A stretch of 64,000 nucleotides of DNA. Source: Bacillus albus (GTDB taxonomy: Bacteria > Bacillota > Bacilli > Bacillales > Bacillaceae_G). The notes under the pieces are model-generated. The model was not told where the DNA came from. It did not search any database and saw nothing but the letters and a program-made list of their open reading frames with translations. The DNA is taken from the NCBI RefSeq assembly GCF_001884185.1, contig NZ_MAOE01000095.1, positions 1 to 64,000 of the forward strand. The letters run 5' to 3'. The position numbers were made by a program, and so were the translations under genes. Below, piece by piece: positions 1 through 15,310 of the stretch (the stretch's first letter is position 1; every line of letters begins with the position of its first letter).

Positions 1-4
1 GAAA

Positions 5-34
5 AAGCCTCGCTTTTCATCAAAGCGAAGCCAT
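5..34 (-). terminator. rnr intrinsic terminator
   Basis: Read on the minus strand, a 10-bp stem (GCTTCGCTTT / AAAGCGAGGC, loop GATG) is followed by TTTTTC just past the rnr stop codon. This is a standard Rho-independent terminator. Confidence 0.8.
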
Positions 35-41
35 CCTTTTC

Positions 42-2468
42 TTACTTACGCTTTTTCTTTTTCTTCTTGAATCCTGGTACGTTTTCGAAGAATGCTTTTT
101 TCTTCTTGCCGTTACCATCTTTTTTCCCTGGTTGGCTAGCGGATGCTGACGCGGAAGCGGATCCTCTTCCTTTACCTTTGCCACCACGGTCAAATTTTCT
201 ACCTGTGCCACGTTCGCCGCCGCGCTCATTACTGCGCTCGCTACGTCCACCGCGTTTCTTTCTGCCTGTTCTTGGCTGTTCGATCACGACTGGACGATCT
301 TTGAACTTACGACGAGGCGTACCTTTCATGCCAACGATTTCAAAGTCGATTGCACGCTCGTCTTTGTTTACGTTAATAACGCGAATTGTAATTTCGTCAC
401 CGATGCGGAATACGTTACCTGTACGTTCACCGATCATTGCGAAATGCTGCTCGTCATAACGGTAGTAATCATCCGTTAAGTAGCTAACGTGCACAAGACC
501 TTCAATTGTATTTGGAAGCTCTACGAATAAACCGAAGTTTGTTACAGAGCTAATCATACCGTCATACTCTTCACCGATCTTATCAACCATATACTCTGCT
601 TTTTTCATTTCGTCTGTTTCACGTTCTGCTTCAACAGCACGGCGTTCCATATTAGAAGAATGATCTGCAATCTCAGGTAATTTTTCACGCCATTTTGCTT
701 GTGTTTCACTGTCGACTTTACCGTTAATGATGTATTCACGAATTAATCTATGAACAATCGTATCTGGGTAACGACGAATTGGTGATGTGAAATGCGTGTA
801 GAACTCAGTTGATAAACCAAAATGTCCTAAGCTATCCGCATCGTAACGCGCTTGCTTCATGGAACGAAGCATAACCGTTGAAATAACTACTTCTTCAGGC
901 TGTCCTTGCACCATTTCAAGAATTTGTTGAAGCGCACGAGGATGTACTTCATTTGCACGTCCTTTTACCGCATATCCGAAGTTCGTTACAAATTCGAAGA
1001 AACGCTCTAGTTTATCTTCTTTCGGATCTTCATGGACACGGTACATGAATGGTACGTTCATCCAGTGGAAATGCTCTGCTACTGTTTCGTTCGCAACAAG
1101 CATAAATTCTTCAATTAATTTCTCTGATACAGAACGATCACGCATAACAACGTCTGTCGGTTTTCCTTCTTCATCTACTAATACTTTCGCTTCTTTAAAG
1201 TCAAAGTCGATTGCACCGCGGCGCATACGTTTTTCACGTAGGATTTGTGCTAATTGCCCCATCTCTTTAAACATCGGTACAAGCGGCTCATAGCGCTTAA
1301 TTAATTCTTCATCCTCATCTTCTAAAATGCTTCTTACGTCAGCATACGTCATACGCTCTGTCGTTTTAATTACACTTTGGAAAATCTCGTGTTTTACAAC
1401 ATCACCTAAGTTGTTGATTTCCATTTCACAAGATAACGTCAGACGGTCTACTTTCGGATTTAATGAACAAATACCGTTAGATAGACGATGTGGAATCATC
1501 GGAATTACACGGTCAACAAGATAGACACTCGTCGCTCTCTCCGCTGCTTCTACATCAATTGGAGAACCTTCTTGAACGTAATGACTTACATCCGCAATAT
1601 GAACGCCAAGCTTGTAGTTACCGTTTTCAAGCTTCGTTACTGTAACAGCGTCATCTAAATCTTTCGCATCTGCACCGTCAATTGTTACGATCATTTGGTC
1701 ACGCAAGTCACGACGATCTTTTAAATCTTCTTCTGAAATCGTTTCTGGTACACTGTTTGCATGCTCCATTACTTCTTCAGGGAACGCTAAAGGTAAATGA
1801 TGTTTATGAATAACAGATAAAATATCTACTCCTGGATCATTTTTATGACCTAGAATTTGAATAACTTCACCTTCTGCACTTAAACGATTCTCTGGATAAC
1901 TCGTAATTTTCACAACTACTTTATGACCTTCTACAGCACCCATTGATGCACTTTTCAAGATAAAGATATCACTCGTCCAGCGCTTATTGTCCGGTATAAC
2001 AAATCCAAAGTTTTTCGATTCTGTATATGTACCAACTAGTTCTTTCGTGCCGCGTTCTAAAATGCGTACAATTGAACCTTCTTGACGCGAACCGCTCGAT
2101 TGGGAACTAAGGCGCGCTAATACTGTATCGCCATGAAGTGCACCGTTTAACTCTGTAGGCGGGATGAAAAGATCATCGTCTCCTGTTTTCTTCTCGTCTG
2201 GTACAACGAATGCAAAGCCACGTGCATGTCCAATTAACTTACCACGTACTAAATTCATTTTTTCAGGAAGACCGTAACGATTGCTACGCGTACGAATAAC
2301 AAGTCCCTTCTCTTCCATCATTACAAGTGCCTTTACAAAATCTTTAAAGCCCTCAGAACCTTCAATTCCAAATGCCTCTTCTAACTCTTGTATCGTTAAC
2401 GGTTTATACGCTTCTTCTCTCATAAATAATAACAACTTATCAATATGTTCTTGTGTGATTTCTTCCAA
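42..2468 (-). CDS. rnr: Ribonuclease R
   Basis: A 3'-to-5' processive exoribonuclease of the RNase II/R family that degrades structured RNA and works with tmRNA in quality control. The 808-aa protein has an N-terminal winged helix (about 1-70), cold-shock domains (about 75-230), an RNB catalytic domain with the metal-binding Asp cluster [10 protein letters not shown] at 264-273, an S1 domain (about 635-720) and a very basic tail (about 725-808). The tail contains a Ser-Ala dipeptide run and a final poly-lysine block. The start is TTG, nine bases after AAAGGAGGT. In Bacillus the gene follows secG and the esterase and precedes smpB, and the first part of that order is visible here. The call is secure. 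Confidence 0.97.
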   Translation of the reverse strand: MEEITQEHIDKLLLFMREEAYKPLTIQELEEAFGIEGSEGFKDFVKALVMMEEKGLVIRTRSNRYGLPEKMNLVRGKLIGHARGFAFVVPDEKKTGDDDLFIPPTELNGALHGDTVLARLSSQSSGSRQEGSIVRILERGTKELVGTYTESKNFGFVIPDNKRWTSDIFILKSASMGAVEGHKVVVKITSYPENRLSAEGEVIQILGHKNDPGVDILSVIHKHHLPLAFPEEVMEHANSVPETISEEDLKDRRDLRDQMIVTIDGADAKDLDDAVTVTKLENGNYKLGVHIADVSHYVQEGSPIDVEAAERATSVYLVDRVIPMIPHRLSNGICSLNPKVDRLTLSCEMEINNLGDVVKHEIFQSVIKTTERMTYADVRSILEDEDEELIKRYEPLVPMFKEMGQLAQILREKRMRRGAIDFDFKEAKVLVDEEGKPTDVVMRDRSVSEKLIEEFMLVANETVAEHFHWMNVPFMYRVHEDPKEDKLERFFEFVTNFGYAVKGRANEVHPRALQQILEMVQGQPEEVVISTVMLRSMKQARYDADSLGHFGLSTEFYTHFTSPIRRYPDTIVHRLIREYIINGKVDSETQAKWREKLPEIADHSSNMERRAVEAERETDEMKKAEYMVDKIGEEYDGMISSVTNFGLFVELPNTIEGLVHVSYLTDDYYRYDEQHFAMIGERTGNVFRIGDEITIRVINVNKDERAIDFEIVGMKGTPRRKFKDRPVVIEQPRTGRKKRGGRSERSNERGGERGTGRKFDRGGKGKGRGSASASASASQPGKKDGNGKKKKAFFENVPGFKKKKKKRK

Positions 2469-2589
2469 GCAAAAATACCTCCTTTAAAACCTTATATTAT
2501 TTAGTGTATCCGAAAGATAGGGGATGTATAAAGCGAAACTTCAATACTCCCCTTATGATTTTTACAGTTTTCACAAAAAATTCCTTATG

Positions 2590-2626
2590 AAAAAAAGAGG
2601 CAACTAGATCTTACCAATCTAGTTGC
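2590..2626 (-). terminator. Terminator of the esterase gene, overlapping its stop
   Basis: A 10-bp stem (GCAACTAGAT / ATCTAGTTGC) is followed on the minus strand by CTCTTTTTTT. The esterase stop codon lies in the loop. Confidence 0.8.
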
Positions 2627-3354
2627 TCCAAGAAGTTATATACATCCTCATGTAGCTCGTCACGCTGTTTATCAAGTGTAATGACATGCGTAGAGTCTTC
2701 ATACCATTTAATGTCTTTTAACGTTGATTCTACACCGTTATAAATAATGTTAGCACTATCTGTATTAATCATTTCATCATGACGTGCCTGTACAACAAAT
2801 GTTGGGGCATAAATCATGTCCACATTGTTACGTACGTCAGCAATTAATTGTTGTAATGCTTTTAATGTATTCATTGGTGTCTTTTGGAATTCCAACATTT
2901 CTTGCTCAATTTGCTCTGGTGATTTTTGCTCACGCTTTTTATATTCGCGGGCGTATGCCAATATACCTTGGTACATTGTTTCTTCACTCTTAATATACAT
3001 TGGTGCACACATTGGTACTACACCTAAAACCGGTACTGTATAACCTAATTTTAAAGAAAATACGCCGCCAAGTGACAATCCAACGACAGCAATTTTCTCA
3101 AAGCCTTTATCTTTTAAAAGCTGATATGCCTCTGTTACATCTTGCCACCAGTCTTCAGGACCTGTATGAACAAGCTCTTCTGGTGGTACACCGTGTCCTT
3201 TATAAATTGGCGCATGACAAGTGTAGCCTTTCTTCTCTAAGAAACGCCCTAACATACGTACATCAGCTGAGTTTCCTGTGAAACCATGTAGTAATAAAAC
3301 AGCGCGGTCTCCACCCTCAAATGTAAATGGTTTCGGAGATGCTAATTTCATCAT
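2611..3354 (-). CDS. yvaK: Carboxylesterase, Est30/YvaK type
   Basis: An alpha/beta hydrolase that cleaves short- to medium-chain carboxylic esters in the cytoplasm. At 247 aa it matches the length of Geobacillus Est30 and closely resembles it. The oxyanion loop HGFTG lies near residue 23 and the nucleophile is Ser94 in GLSLGG. The acid is Asp in RHDEM (about 193) and the base is His in DSTHV (about 223). There is no signal peptide. The gene sits between rnr and secG, as yvaK does in B. subtilis, with its own terminator overlapping the stop. The natural substrate of this family is not established. Confidence 0.93.
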   Translation of the reverse strand: MMKLASPKPFTFEGGDRAVLLLHGFTGNSADVRMLGRFLEKKGYTCHAPIYKGHGVPPEELVHTGPEDWWQDVTEAYQLLKDKGFEKIAVVGLSLGGVFSLKLGYTVPVLGVVPMCAPMYIKSEETMYQGILAYAREYKKREQKSPEQIEQEMLEFQKTPMNTLKALQQLIADVRNNVDMIYAPTFVVQARHDEMINTDSANIIYNGVESTLKDIKWYEDSTHVITLDKQRDELHEDVYNFLEQLDW

Positions 3355-3466
3355 GTACTTCTCCTCTTTCTCTTCTGTAATCTAGTCGTATTCTTTCTAT
3401 ATCTTAGTGTACCATATTTATATTTCTATAATCTAATTAGAAACATCTTTCAAATGGCAAAATAAA

Positions 3467-3507
3467 AAAAGAAGAACCATTAGTACAACTTACTAACGCT
3501 TCTTCTT
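3467..3507 (-). terminator. secG terminator
   Basis: On the minus strand, AAGAAGAAGCGTTAGTA pairs imperfectly with TACTAATGGTTCTTCTT and is followed by a T-run, directly after the secG stop. Confidence 0.7.
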
Positions 3508-3513
3508 TCAATT

Positions 3514-3747
3514 CTATAAATTTAAGTACGTAACAGCAATTGTTAATACGAAGAATAAAACCGCTAAAACAATTGTAATACGGTTTAATACCGCTTCAAT
3601 TCCACGTGCTTTTTGCTTACCAAATAATTGCTCTGCACCGCCTGAAATTGCACCTGAAAGGCCTGAGCTATTACTAGACTGCATAAGTACCATAACAATC
3701 ATTAAAATCGATACAATAATAAGTAAAACGGATAATAACGTATGCAC
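3514..3747 (-). CDS. secG: Protein translocase subunit SecG
   Basis: The small integral membrane subunit of the SecYEG translocon, which assists SecA-driven export. The 77-aa protein has two hydrophobic helices (about 3-22 and 55-75). They flank the conserved cytoplasmic loop with [22 protein letters not shown] and KARG, the family hallmark. The start is ATG behind GGAGGTACGCC. It lies upstream of the esterase and rnr in the usual Bacillus order, and the partner secA is at 53.9-56.4 kb in the same window. Confidence 0.96.
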   Translation of the reverse strand: MHTLLSVLLIIVSILMIVMVLMQSSNSSGLSGAISGGAEQLFGKQKARGIEAVLNRITIVLAVLFFVLTIAVTYLNL

Positions 3748-3801
3748 TTGGCGTACCTCCTACAAAGATTCAGTTATTTTAACTGTAGCATAAATTCTAT
3801 A

Positions 3802-3836
3802 GAAAAGCGAGAGCTATAGAGTCGCTCTCGCTTTTC
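3802..3836 (-). terminator. Terminator after the lrgB/cidB gene
   Basis: A 13-bp inverted repeat (GAAAAGCGAGAGC / GCTCTCGCTTTTC) with a 9-nt loop lies just downstream of the lrgB-like stop. The stem ends in Ts on either strand, so it may work in both directions. Confidence 0.65.
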
Positions 3837-3841
3837 TTCTA

Positions 3842-4534
3842 TTACATAAACATCATTGCAAATAACGGTCCGAGCAAACATGTCAAAATTGCTGTTAGTG
3901 TCATTGTTACCGATCCAATAACACCTTCATGTTCATTATTTTTCATCGCTCTCATGACGCCCATAATATGAGAAGCACATCCAAATCCGATACCTTTACC
4001 AACTGAATTTGTAACACGGCTCCATTTTAATAAAAGCGGGCCGGTAATCGTTCCAGTAATACCCGCAATAACAACGAAAGCTGCTGTTAATGACGGTACA
4101 CCACCAACTTGCTCTGAAACACTCATCGCAACTGGCATTGTTACCGATTTTGGTAAAGAAGATAAAATTAAGCTTTTATCCGTTCCCATAAGTGATGCAA
4201 TAGCAAAATCACTCGCAATGGCAACTGTTGTACCTACTAATACGCCACCAGCAATTGGTACAATATATTTTTGTAGAACGTGACGTTGTTTATAAAGAGG
4301 AATTGCAAATGCTACAACACCGGGTCCGAGCAGTTTTGCAATCCAGCCGCCACCACTTTCCATATAATGTTGATATGGTATATCAAGCATGATAAATAAG
4401 AAAGCCATTAATCCTGTTGCTACAAGCATTGGAATGGTGAATGGTGTTGGAAATAATTTATAGATTTTTTTAGATAATTGGTATAATAGCACCGTAAAAA
4501 GAACCCAGCCAATTCCGATTAATATTTGACTCAT
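3842..4534 (-). CDS. LrgB/CidB family membrane protein
   Basis: A member of the LrgB/CidB family, the partner of holin-like CidA/LrgA proteins. The family has been linked to murein hydrolase control, programmed lysis and export of pyruvate or other small metabolites. The 230-aa protein is almost wholly hydrophobic, with about seven membrane segments. It carries the family motifs KSVTMPVAMSVSEQVGG (about 135-150) and GFGCASHIMGVMRA near the C terminus. Its start overlaps the stop of the upstream cidA-like gene by four bases (ATGA), so the pair is translationally coupled. Whether it acts in lysis or transport here cannot be told from the sequence. Confidence 0.9.
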   Translation of the reverse strand: MSQILIGIGWVLFTVLLYQLSKKIYKLFPTPFTIPMLVATGLMAFLFIMLDIPYQHYMESGGGWIAKLLGPGVVAFAIPLYKQRHVLQKYIVPIAGGVLVGTTVAIASDFAIASLMGTDKSLILSSLPKSVTMPVAMSVSEQVGGVPSLTAAFVVIAGITGTITGPLLLKWSRVTNSVGKGIGFGCASHIMGVMRAMKNNEHEGVIGSVTMTLTAILTCLLGPLFAMMFM

Positions 4535-4899
4535 CGCGACTCTCTTTCCTTTCTATTCGCAAGATATTGTCCTGTATGTCCTGCGACAATAATAATTAAA
4601 AATGTACTCGCTACAATTGTAATGAAAAGAGAAATTCCTTTACTCATAAAAAAAGCACCGTAATTCATTAGGCCAAGCGTTGGCGGAATTAATAAAAACG
4701 GCATAATAGCAACGAGTGTTTCTGCTCCTAAATCGAACCATTTCACTGGAAGAACTTTTAGGCTAAGTAAAACAAGTAAGAGGAACATCCCAATCAAACT
4801 TCCTGGAATCGGAATATTTAACATTTCTTGCACCCAAGTTCCAACCATATAAAAAACGTAAAGAGCAGCAATTTGGACAAGAATCTTTGTAAATTTCAT
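4531..4899 (-). CDS. cidA: Holin-like CidA/LrgA family protein
   Basis: A small four-helix membrane protein of the CidA/LrgA (UPF0299) family, considered holin-like. The 122-aa protein keeps the conserved PIPGSLIGMFLLLVLL segment and the PFLLIPPTLGLMNY motif. Three ATG codons lie close together. The third (4899) is preferred because GAGGG is nine bases upstream, whereas the first directly abuts that site. It is coupled by ATGA overlap to the LrgB-like gene. I see no LytSR-type regulator next to the pair. The B. cereus group has more than one such pair, so the paralogue number is left open. Confidence 0.88.
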   Translation of the reverse strand: MKFTKILVQIAALYVFYMVGTWVQEMLNIPIPGSLIGMFLLLVLLSLKVLPVKWFDLGAETLVAIMPFLLIPPTLGLMNYGAFFMSKGISLFITIVASTFLIIIVAGHTGQYLANRKERESR

Positions 4900-5174
4900 G
4901 TTCATCATCCCTCATGTTTATACGATCTTCTGTTAATATCTTTATCATAGTATAAATTGTAAAAAGCTGCAATTTATCAACTTGACAGCAAAAACAGCCT
5001 ATGCTATACGCTTACAACCTTGATATGACTGGATTTTCGCGCTGAAATTAAGTCAAAAACCTTGACCTAATATAAAAAGTTTTTATTTTCTGAATTTATG
5101 AGGTTGTTATTTCAATAAAATAATATTTTTATCCTTACGCTTACATATACATAAATAAGATAGGTGGTGAACAT

Positions 5175-6125
5175 ATGCCCAAAAAAGTTCTTATTTTTTG
5201 TGATCCTGGAATCGATGATGCGATGGCTCTCCTCTTAGCATTCTTTATCGATGAAATAGAAATCATCGGCATTGTTGCTGATTATGGCAATGTTTCAAAA
5301 GAAATGGCCGTACAAAATGCTCATTTTCTTAAGCACGAAACAAAAAATAGAAATATTAAGGTATTTGGTGGTTCAGAACAACCGCTTACTGGTGCCCCTC
5401 CTGCTTTCTTTACGAATGTACACGGGAAACAAGGACTCGGGCCAATTATTCCAAAAGAAAATGTAACTAACGGAGAGATGGAGAATTTCTTTGAAGTTAT
5501 TCCTCTTATTGAGCAGTATAAAGATGAATTAATCATCGTAAGTTTAGGAAGACTTACCTCCCTAGCAATTTTATTCATCTTATGTAAACAGCTAATGAAG
5601 CAAATTAAATCTTACTACGTAATGGGCGGTGCCTTTTTACACCCTGGTAATGTTACCCCTATTTCAGAAGCGAACTTTTATGGCGATCCTACTGCCGCTA
5701 ATATAGTCCTTCAATCCACACCTAACATGTACATCTATCCATTAAACGTCACCCAGTATTCCATCATTACACCAGAAATGGCTGAATACATTGAAGCAAA
5801 GGGAAAAGCCTCACTCGTCAAACCGTTATTTGATCATTATTACTACGGATATTATAAAGACGCCCTACCGCATTTAAAGGGAAGCCCCTTTCATGACACA
5901 ATGCCAATACTCGCTTTACTTGATAACTCTATGTTTACGTATCACAAATCGCCTATCGTTGTCATGACAGAATCTTATGCACAAGGAGCAAGCATTGGAG
6001 AATTCCGCTCTTTAGAAGAATCTAAACCATTTATTGATCGGCCGATTCATCAAATCGCAATTGATTTTGATTATAACCGCTTCTTTAAACATTTCATGTC
6101 AATTATGACGGATGAGCAATTTTAA
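5175..6125 (+). CDS. Inosine/uridine-preferring nucleoside hydrolase family protein
   Basis: Predicted to hydrolyse the N-glycosidic bond of ribonucleosides, giving ribose and a base for salvage. The 316-aa length is normal for the IunH family. The calcium- and ribose-binding motif appears near the N terminus as CDPGIDDAMA; the usual form starts DTDPG, so the residue before the second Asp is Cys here. Further conserved parts are the VHGKQGLGP stretch (about 79), the MGGAF segment (about 153) and the late Asp in SPFHDTMP. ATG follows AGGTGGTGAACAT. It is divergent from cidA and is followed at once by a bcr1-like repeat. The exact substrate is unknown. Confidence 0.88.
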   Translation: MPKKVLIFCDPGIDDAMALLLAFFIDEIEIIGIVADYGNVSKEMAVQNAHFLKHETKNRNIKVFGGSEQPLTGAPPAFFTNVHGKQGLGPIIPKENVTNGEMENFFEVIPLIEQYKDELIIVSLGRLTSLAILFILCKQLMKQIKSYYVMGGAFLHPGNVTPISEANFYGDPTAANIVLQSTPNMYIYPLNVTQYSIITPEMAEYIEAKGKASLVKPLFDHYYYGYYKDALPHLKGSPFHDTMPILALLDNSMFTYHKSPIVVMTESYAQGASIGEFRSLEESKPFIDRPIHQIAIDFDYNRFFKHFMSIMTDEQF

Positions 6126-6126
6126 C

Positions 6127-6284
6127 ATAAAGTCAAACTTTAATCAGTGGGGGTTTTCTTCATCCCCCACTGATTATTAGCCCTCACCAATCGGACTTTA
6201 ATGGGCAGTCGATCCCCCACCTAACTTCTTTGCTTTCGCTGAATTTTGAGGTGGGGGTCTTACTGCCCATTAAAGCGGGATAAA
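6127..6284. repeat. bcr1-like repeat element with two hairpins and ATAAA direct repeats
   Basis: A 148-bp block (6132-6279) is bounded by ATAAA at 6127-6131 and 6280-6284 (TTTAT on the other strand). It holds two strong hairpins. The first has a perfect 13-bp stem, 6141-6153 with 6164-6176. The second has a perfect 14-bp outer stem, 6196-6209 with 6262-6275, enclosing a 9-bp inner stem, 6214-6222 with 6249-6257. Size, dual structure and flanking TTTAT fit what I recall of bcr1, a mobile intergenic repeat of the B. cereus group with no transposase of its own. The family name is from memory and was not checked by alignment. Confidence 0.7.
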
Positions 6285-6313
6285 AAAACAGACCGTGATT
6301 TCTCACGGTCTGT
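6282..6313 (-). terminator. eno / glycolytic operon terminator
   Basis: An 11-bp stem (ACAGACCGTGA / TCACGGTCTGT, loop of four) is followed on the minus strand by a T-run. It ends the cggR-to-eno operon. The T-run abuts and partly shares the end of the repeat element. Confidence 0.9.
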
Positions 6314-6328
6314 CGTTATTTTCTACAA

Positions 6329-11153
<4,825 letters not shown>

Positions 11154-11232
11154 TGGATTTCCCTCCGACTACTAGTTAGGATTGACAAAACCCACTCAAA
11201 AGCTTAACACATTTGCTTTTAAAACGAAAGAA

Positions 11233-11260
11233 GAGAGAGAGGGAACAAACCCTCTCCCTC
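11233..11260 (-). terminator. Hairpin/terminator between gap and pgk
   Basis: On the minus strand GAGGGAGAGGG pairs with CCCTCTCTCTC (one G-U) around a 6-nt loop, followed by TTCTTTC. The T-tract is weak, so it may be a partial terminator or a stability element setting gap mRNA above the downstream genes. Confidence 0.6.
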
Positions 11261-11292
11261 GTTTTGTCATTGATAACTTATATAATTAAGAA

Positions 11293-12318
<1,026 letters not shown>

Positions 12319-12323
12319 TTATA

Positions 12324-13352
12324 TTAAAGGGTAAAACCCTTTGTTAACTGTTTTGCTGCACCTTCATCTGTAATTAGAATTGAAGTGTGCCCTTGCTTTA
12401 TTACAGCCTGTATTGCTTTTGCCTTTGAAGAACCTCCAGCGACTGCAACAACGTGAGATACATTTTGTAAATCCTCTAGTTGCATACCAACTGTTCTTAC
12501 TTTATGAACAACATTTCCTTCTTCATTAAAGTAGTAACCGAAAGCTTCGCCAACTGCTTCGCTTGCCTGAATCTTTAACCAATCTGCTTCTGAAGTACTT
12601 CTGCGACGTGCCATTGTTAACGCATCACCTATTCCATGAATGACGATATTGGAAGATCGAATCAACTCAAGAACTTCTTTCACGGAAGGCTCTGTCACAA
12701 TAGACGCATATGCTTCGCTACTAACATGGTCTGGAACATACAATAAGCGATAATTACTCATCGTATTTTGCGCCATCTTGGCACAAATGGTATTGGCTTC
12801 TAATTCGACGCCTTCTCCAATTCCACCACGTGCTGGGACAAATAGCATATGTAAATCTTTGCAATCAAGTTGCATCATGTCCGCAGCAGCAGCTAGCGTA
12901 GTTCCTCCAGCCACAGCAACGATATTATTCGCTGTCAGACGGTCTTTTATACAAGTCACACAAGCACGGCCCATCTCCAGTTTGACCCAAGGTGATTCAT
13001 CACTATCACCAGGGACAACGAAAACTTCATCCAAGTCTAATGTTTCCTTAAGTTGCTTTTCTAAAACCTTTAACCCGGAAATTTCTTTCATAAAGTCTTC
13101 CAAAGCAAGAACTAAAGCTGTTCCTTCTTCTGTCAAAGTCATTCCAGAAGAAGCGACGTGAACTAAGTTTTGTTCTTTCAAAACTTGAACTTCACTTCGC
13201 AATACTCGTTCTGTCATACCGAGACTTGCTGATAAGTTTCTTCTTCCAATCGGCTGCATGAGCCTAATGTATTGAAGAATTTGCATTCTCGTTTGCATAA
13301 CAGGTAGCAGATCAGGTAATAATTTTTTTGTGTTCTGAATCCATGAGCGCAT
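12324..13352 (-). CDS. cggR: Central glycolytic genes regulator CggR
   Basis: A SorC/DeoR-type repressor of the glycolytic operon; in B. subtilis fructose-1,6-bisphosphate relieves repression. The protein is 342 aa from the chosen start. The N-terminal winged helix-turn-helix includes PIGRRNLSASLGMTERVLRSEV (about 30-52). The sugar-phosphate-binding domain shows AGGTTLAAAA, FVPARGGIGEGVELEAN and VAVAGGSSKAKAI. The ATG at 13352 has GAGGAG seven bases upstream; an earlier in-frame ATG lacks a site. The matching operator lies just upstream at 13393-13428. Confidence 0.96.
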   Translation of the reverse strand: MRSWIQNTKKLLPDLLPVMQTRMQILQYIRLMQPIGRRNLSASLGMTERVLRSEVQVLKEQNLVHVASSGMTLTEEGTALVLALEDFMKEISGLKVLEKQLKETLDLDEVFVVPGDSDESPWVKLEMGRACVTCIKDRLTANNIVAVAGGTTLAAAADMMQLDCKDLHMLFVPARGGIGEGVELEANTICAKMAQNTMSNYRLLYVPDHVSSEAYASIVTEPSVKEVLELIRSSNIVIHGIGDALTMARRRSTSEADWLKIQASEAVGEAFGYYFNEEGNVVHKVRTVGMQLEDLQNVSHVVAVAGGSSKAKAIQAVIKQGHTSILITDEGAAKQLTKGFTL

Positions 13353-13392
13353 ATCTTTTCTCCTCACTACATCGGTTCATTTTCCCTTCGTG

Positions 13393-13428
13393 GTCACTTT
13401 ACGTCCCGTAGTGACATTTTGTGTCCCA
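13393..13428 (-). promoter_or_regulatory. CggR operator upstream of cggR
   Basis: On the minus strand two copies of a direct repeat, TGGGACACAAAATGTC and CGGGACGTAAAGTGAC, are separated by four bases. This follows the GGGAC-N6-TGTC tandem layout known for the B. subtilis CggR operator and lies 41 bases upstream of the cggR start. It implies autoregulation of the whole operon. Confidence 0.8.
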
Positions 13429-13488
13429 CATAGGTTAAAAAAATAATCCCTGCTACGTGTATTATTGTAACAGGAGATAGAAACTTAT

Positions 13489-13743
13489 TCAACTCTTAAC
13501 TGCATTCTTTATATAGTTTATTATGACACCTTTGTGAATGTTACCATATTCTACTTGTTTTCCGTCCATTTCTACAACCGGAATCATTAAGTGATATTTT
13601 TCTAAAAGGTCATTATCTTCATATATATCTATTTCCTCGATTTGAAAAGAATATTCACATTGTACTTCCTTTAAAACTTGTTTCGCCTTCACGCAAAGGC
13701 CACACTCTTTTTTAGTATACAGTACAACTTTCATCTTCTTCAC
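13489..13743 (-). CDS. Glutaredoxin family protein
   Basis: A short thioredoxin-fold protein of 84 aa with the redox pair Cys14 and Cys17 in KKECGLCVKAK. A cis-Pro region follows in HLMIPVVEMDGKQV, and the C-terminal helix is short. It probably reduces disulfides in the cytoplasm. It is directly downstream of the sigma-54 gene, with zero spacing, so the two are co-transcribed. Bacilli use bacillithiol rather than glutathione, and the physiological reductant is not shown by the sequence. The partner protein is unknown. Confidence 0.85.
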   Translation of the reverse strand: MKKMKVVLYTKKECGLCVKAKQVLKEVQCEYSFQIEEIDIYEDNDLLEKYHLMIPVVEMDGKQVEYGNIHKGVIINYIKNAVKS

Positions 13744-15051
13744 CTATCCGATCGTTTTTCGTAATGACGAAGCTGGGATATGCATTTGTTCTCTATACTT
13801 CGCCACTGTTCTTCGAGAAATAACAATTTCATGCTCTTCTTCTAATAATTTTGAAATCTTTTGATCTGAAAGTGGCTTTTTCTTATCCTCTGCCCCAATT
13901 AGCGTTTGAATAAATTGTTTTACACGTTTTGTAGAAACTGCTTCATCTTCAGTCGTCGAAACGGCATTGCTAAAGAACGATTTCATCTCAAATAAACCGT
14001 GTGGTGTTTGAACATATTTATTTCGCGTCGCACGACTAATTGTCGATTCGTGCACACTTAACTCTTCCGCTACCTCTTTTAAAGCGAGAGGTCTTAAATA
14101 CTCTGGACCTTTCCAGAAGAAATCACGTTGTTTTTCCATAATAATAGTCATTACTTGCAGCAGCGTCTGTTTTCTCTGCTTCAAACTGCGCATAATCCAC
14201 TGCACATGCTGATACTTTTCTGATACGTAAGATGCTACTTCACTTTCACTATTATTAAGAAGCGCACTATATTCAGAATGAATTTCAATTCTCGGCATAT
14301 TTCTCTCATTCATTTGTAAAACGAGGCGATCGCCATCTTTTTTCACCGCCATATCAGGCACAATATAAAGTGGTTTATCTGAAGAAAACGCAAGACCTGG
14401 TTTTGGTTGTAATGACGTTATACAATTTACCGCACTCTGTAATTCCTCATTACTACATTTCAACACTTGAACGAGCTTTCGCCAATCTTTCTTCACAAAA
14501 TAAGCGAAATGATCTTCTACAACCTCTTCTGCTAATCCATCCCGTCTTTGTAAGCGCTTCAATTGCAAGGTTAAACATTCCTGAATATTACGCGCCCCTA
14601 CCCCTGCTGGTTCCAGTGATTGGACAAGCTCTACAGAGCGGTCGACTACATGAATATGCGCAGAAAGGAGCTCTGCTAACTCTTCATTCGTTTCTTGTAA
14701 ATATCCATTTCCATCCATGTTCATAATAATGAAAGAAGCTACTTTTCGCTCTTCTTCATCTATTTTATAATACTGTATTTGATTTAATAAATGTTGCTGA
14801 ATCGTTGTAGAATCCACACTGTAGATCTCCATCTGATTCTCGACTTGTTTGCTGGTACTTTTACTGTTGTTAGAGCTCTTTTTCTTCTCCCTCTCAAAAC
14901 CACCTAACTCAATAAGGGGATTCTCTAACGATTGCTCATACAAAAACTCCGATAATTCTTGTACATTATACTGGAGCATTGTAATCGCTTGCCTTAACTC
15001 TTGTGTCATTGCCAAACGTAAGCTTTGTTCTTGTAAAAGACTTGCCTTCAA
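13744..15051 (-). CDS. rpoN: RNA polymerase sigma-54 factor (SigL/RpoN)
   Basis: An alternative sigma factor for -24/-12 promoters that needs enhancer-binding activators; in Bacillus it serves amino-acid catabolism and cold adaptation. The protein is 435 aa from a TTG start with GGGGGAG five bases upstream; 23 further codons lie upstream without a fitting site. Region I is the Gln/Leu-rich LLQEQSLRLAMTQELRQAITML. The core-binding region is at about 100-300. The C-terminal RpoN box reads ISRRTVAKYRE. It is transcribed with the glutaredoxin gene. No sigma-54 promoter or activator was recognised in the window. Confidence 0.95.
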   Translation of the reverse strand: MKASLLQEQSLRLAMTQELRQAITMLQYNVQELSEFLYEQSLENPLIELGGFEREKKKSSNNSKSTSKQVENQMEIYSVDSTTIQQHLLNQIQYYKIDEEERKVASFIIMNMDGNGYLQETNEELAELLSAHIHVVDRSVELVQSLEPAGVGARNIQECLTLQLKRLQRRDGLAEEVVEDHFAYFVKKDWRKLVQVLKCSNEELQSAVNCITSLQPKPGLAFSSDKPLYIVPDMAVKKDGDRLVLQMNERNMPRIEIHSEYSALLNNSESEVASYVSEKYQHVQWIMRSLKQRKQTLLQVMTIIMEKQRDFFWKGPEYLRPLALKEVAEELSVHESTISRATRNKYVQTPHGLFEMKSFFSNAVSTTEDEAVSTKRVKQFIQTLIGAEDKKKPLSDQKISKLLEEEHEIVISRRTVAKYREQMHIPASSLRKTIG

Positions 15052-15268
15052 ACTAATCTCCCCCTTGTTTCTATTGTACAATAAGTTTGGTAAAAGGAGA
15101 ATCCTCACGCAGACACCCATTCCAAAATATTATTAATTTATATGTATTAATGAGATTTACAACTTACAACCTAAATTTGAATAATATTGAAAGAAAATAA
15201 TAAAGTTAAAAATTATTACCAAGTACTAATATTAATTCTTATTACTAGATATAACAAGAGGGAAATAA

Positions 15269-15307
15269 AAAAAGTCCTAACCTACAAAACGTAAGTTAGG
15301 ACTTTTT
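15269..15307 (-). terminator. tRNA-Arg terminator
   Basis: On the minus strand AGTCCTAACTTACG pairs with the complementary TAGGTTAGGACT, ending in TTTTTTT, immediately after the tRNA. It is a strong intrinsic terminator. Confidence 0.85.
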
Positions 15308-15310
15308 GAC

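Noticed and set aside
67-459. A 130-codon plus-strand frame over the rnr end
   Set aside because: It is antisense to the basic, repetitive tail of RNase R; its proline- and arginine-rich product is a by-product of that composition.
4909-5174. Promoter and regulator site between cidA and the nucleoside hydrolase gene
   Set aside because: Repeated AACCTTGA motifs and several TTGA/TATA pairs are present, but none has clear spacing and support; they could be chance.
6132-6279. Riboswitch or cis-regulator for eno
   Set aside because: The structures lie downstream of eno, not upstream, and match a dispersed repeat with flanking direct repeats better than a known riboswitch.
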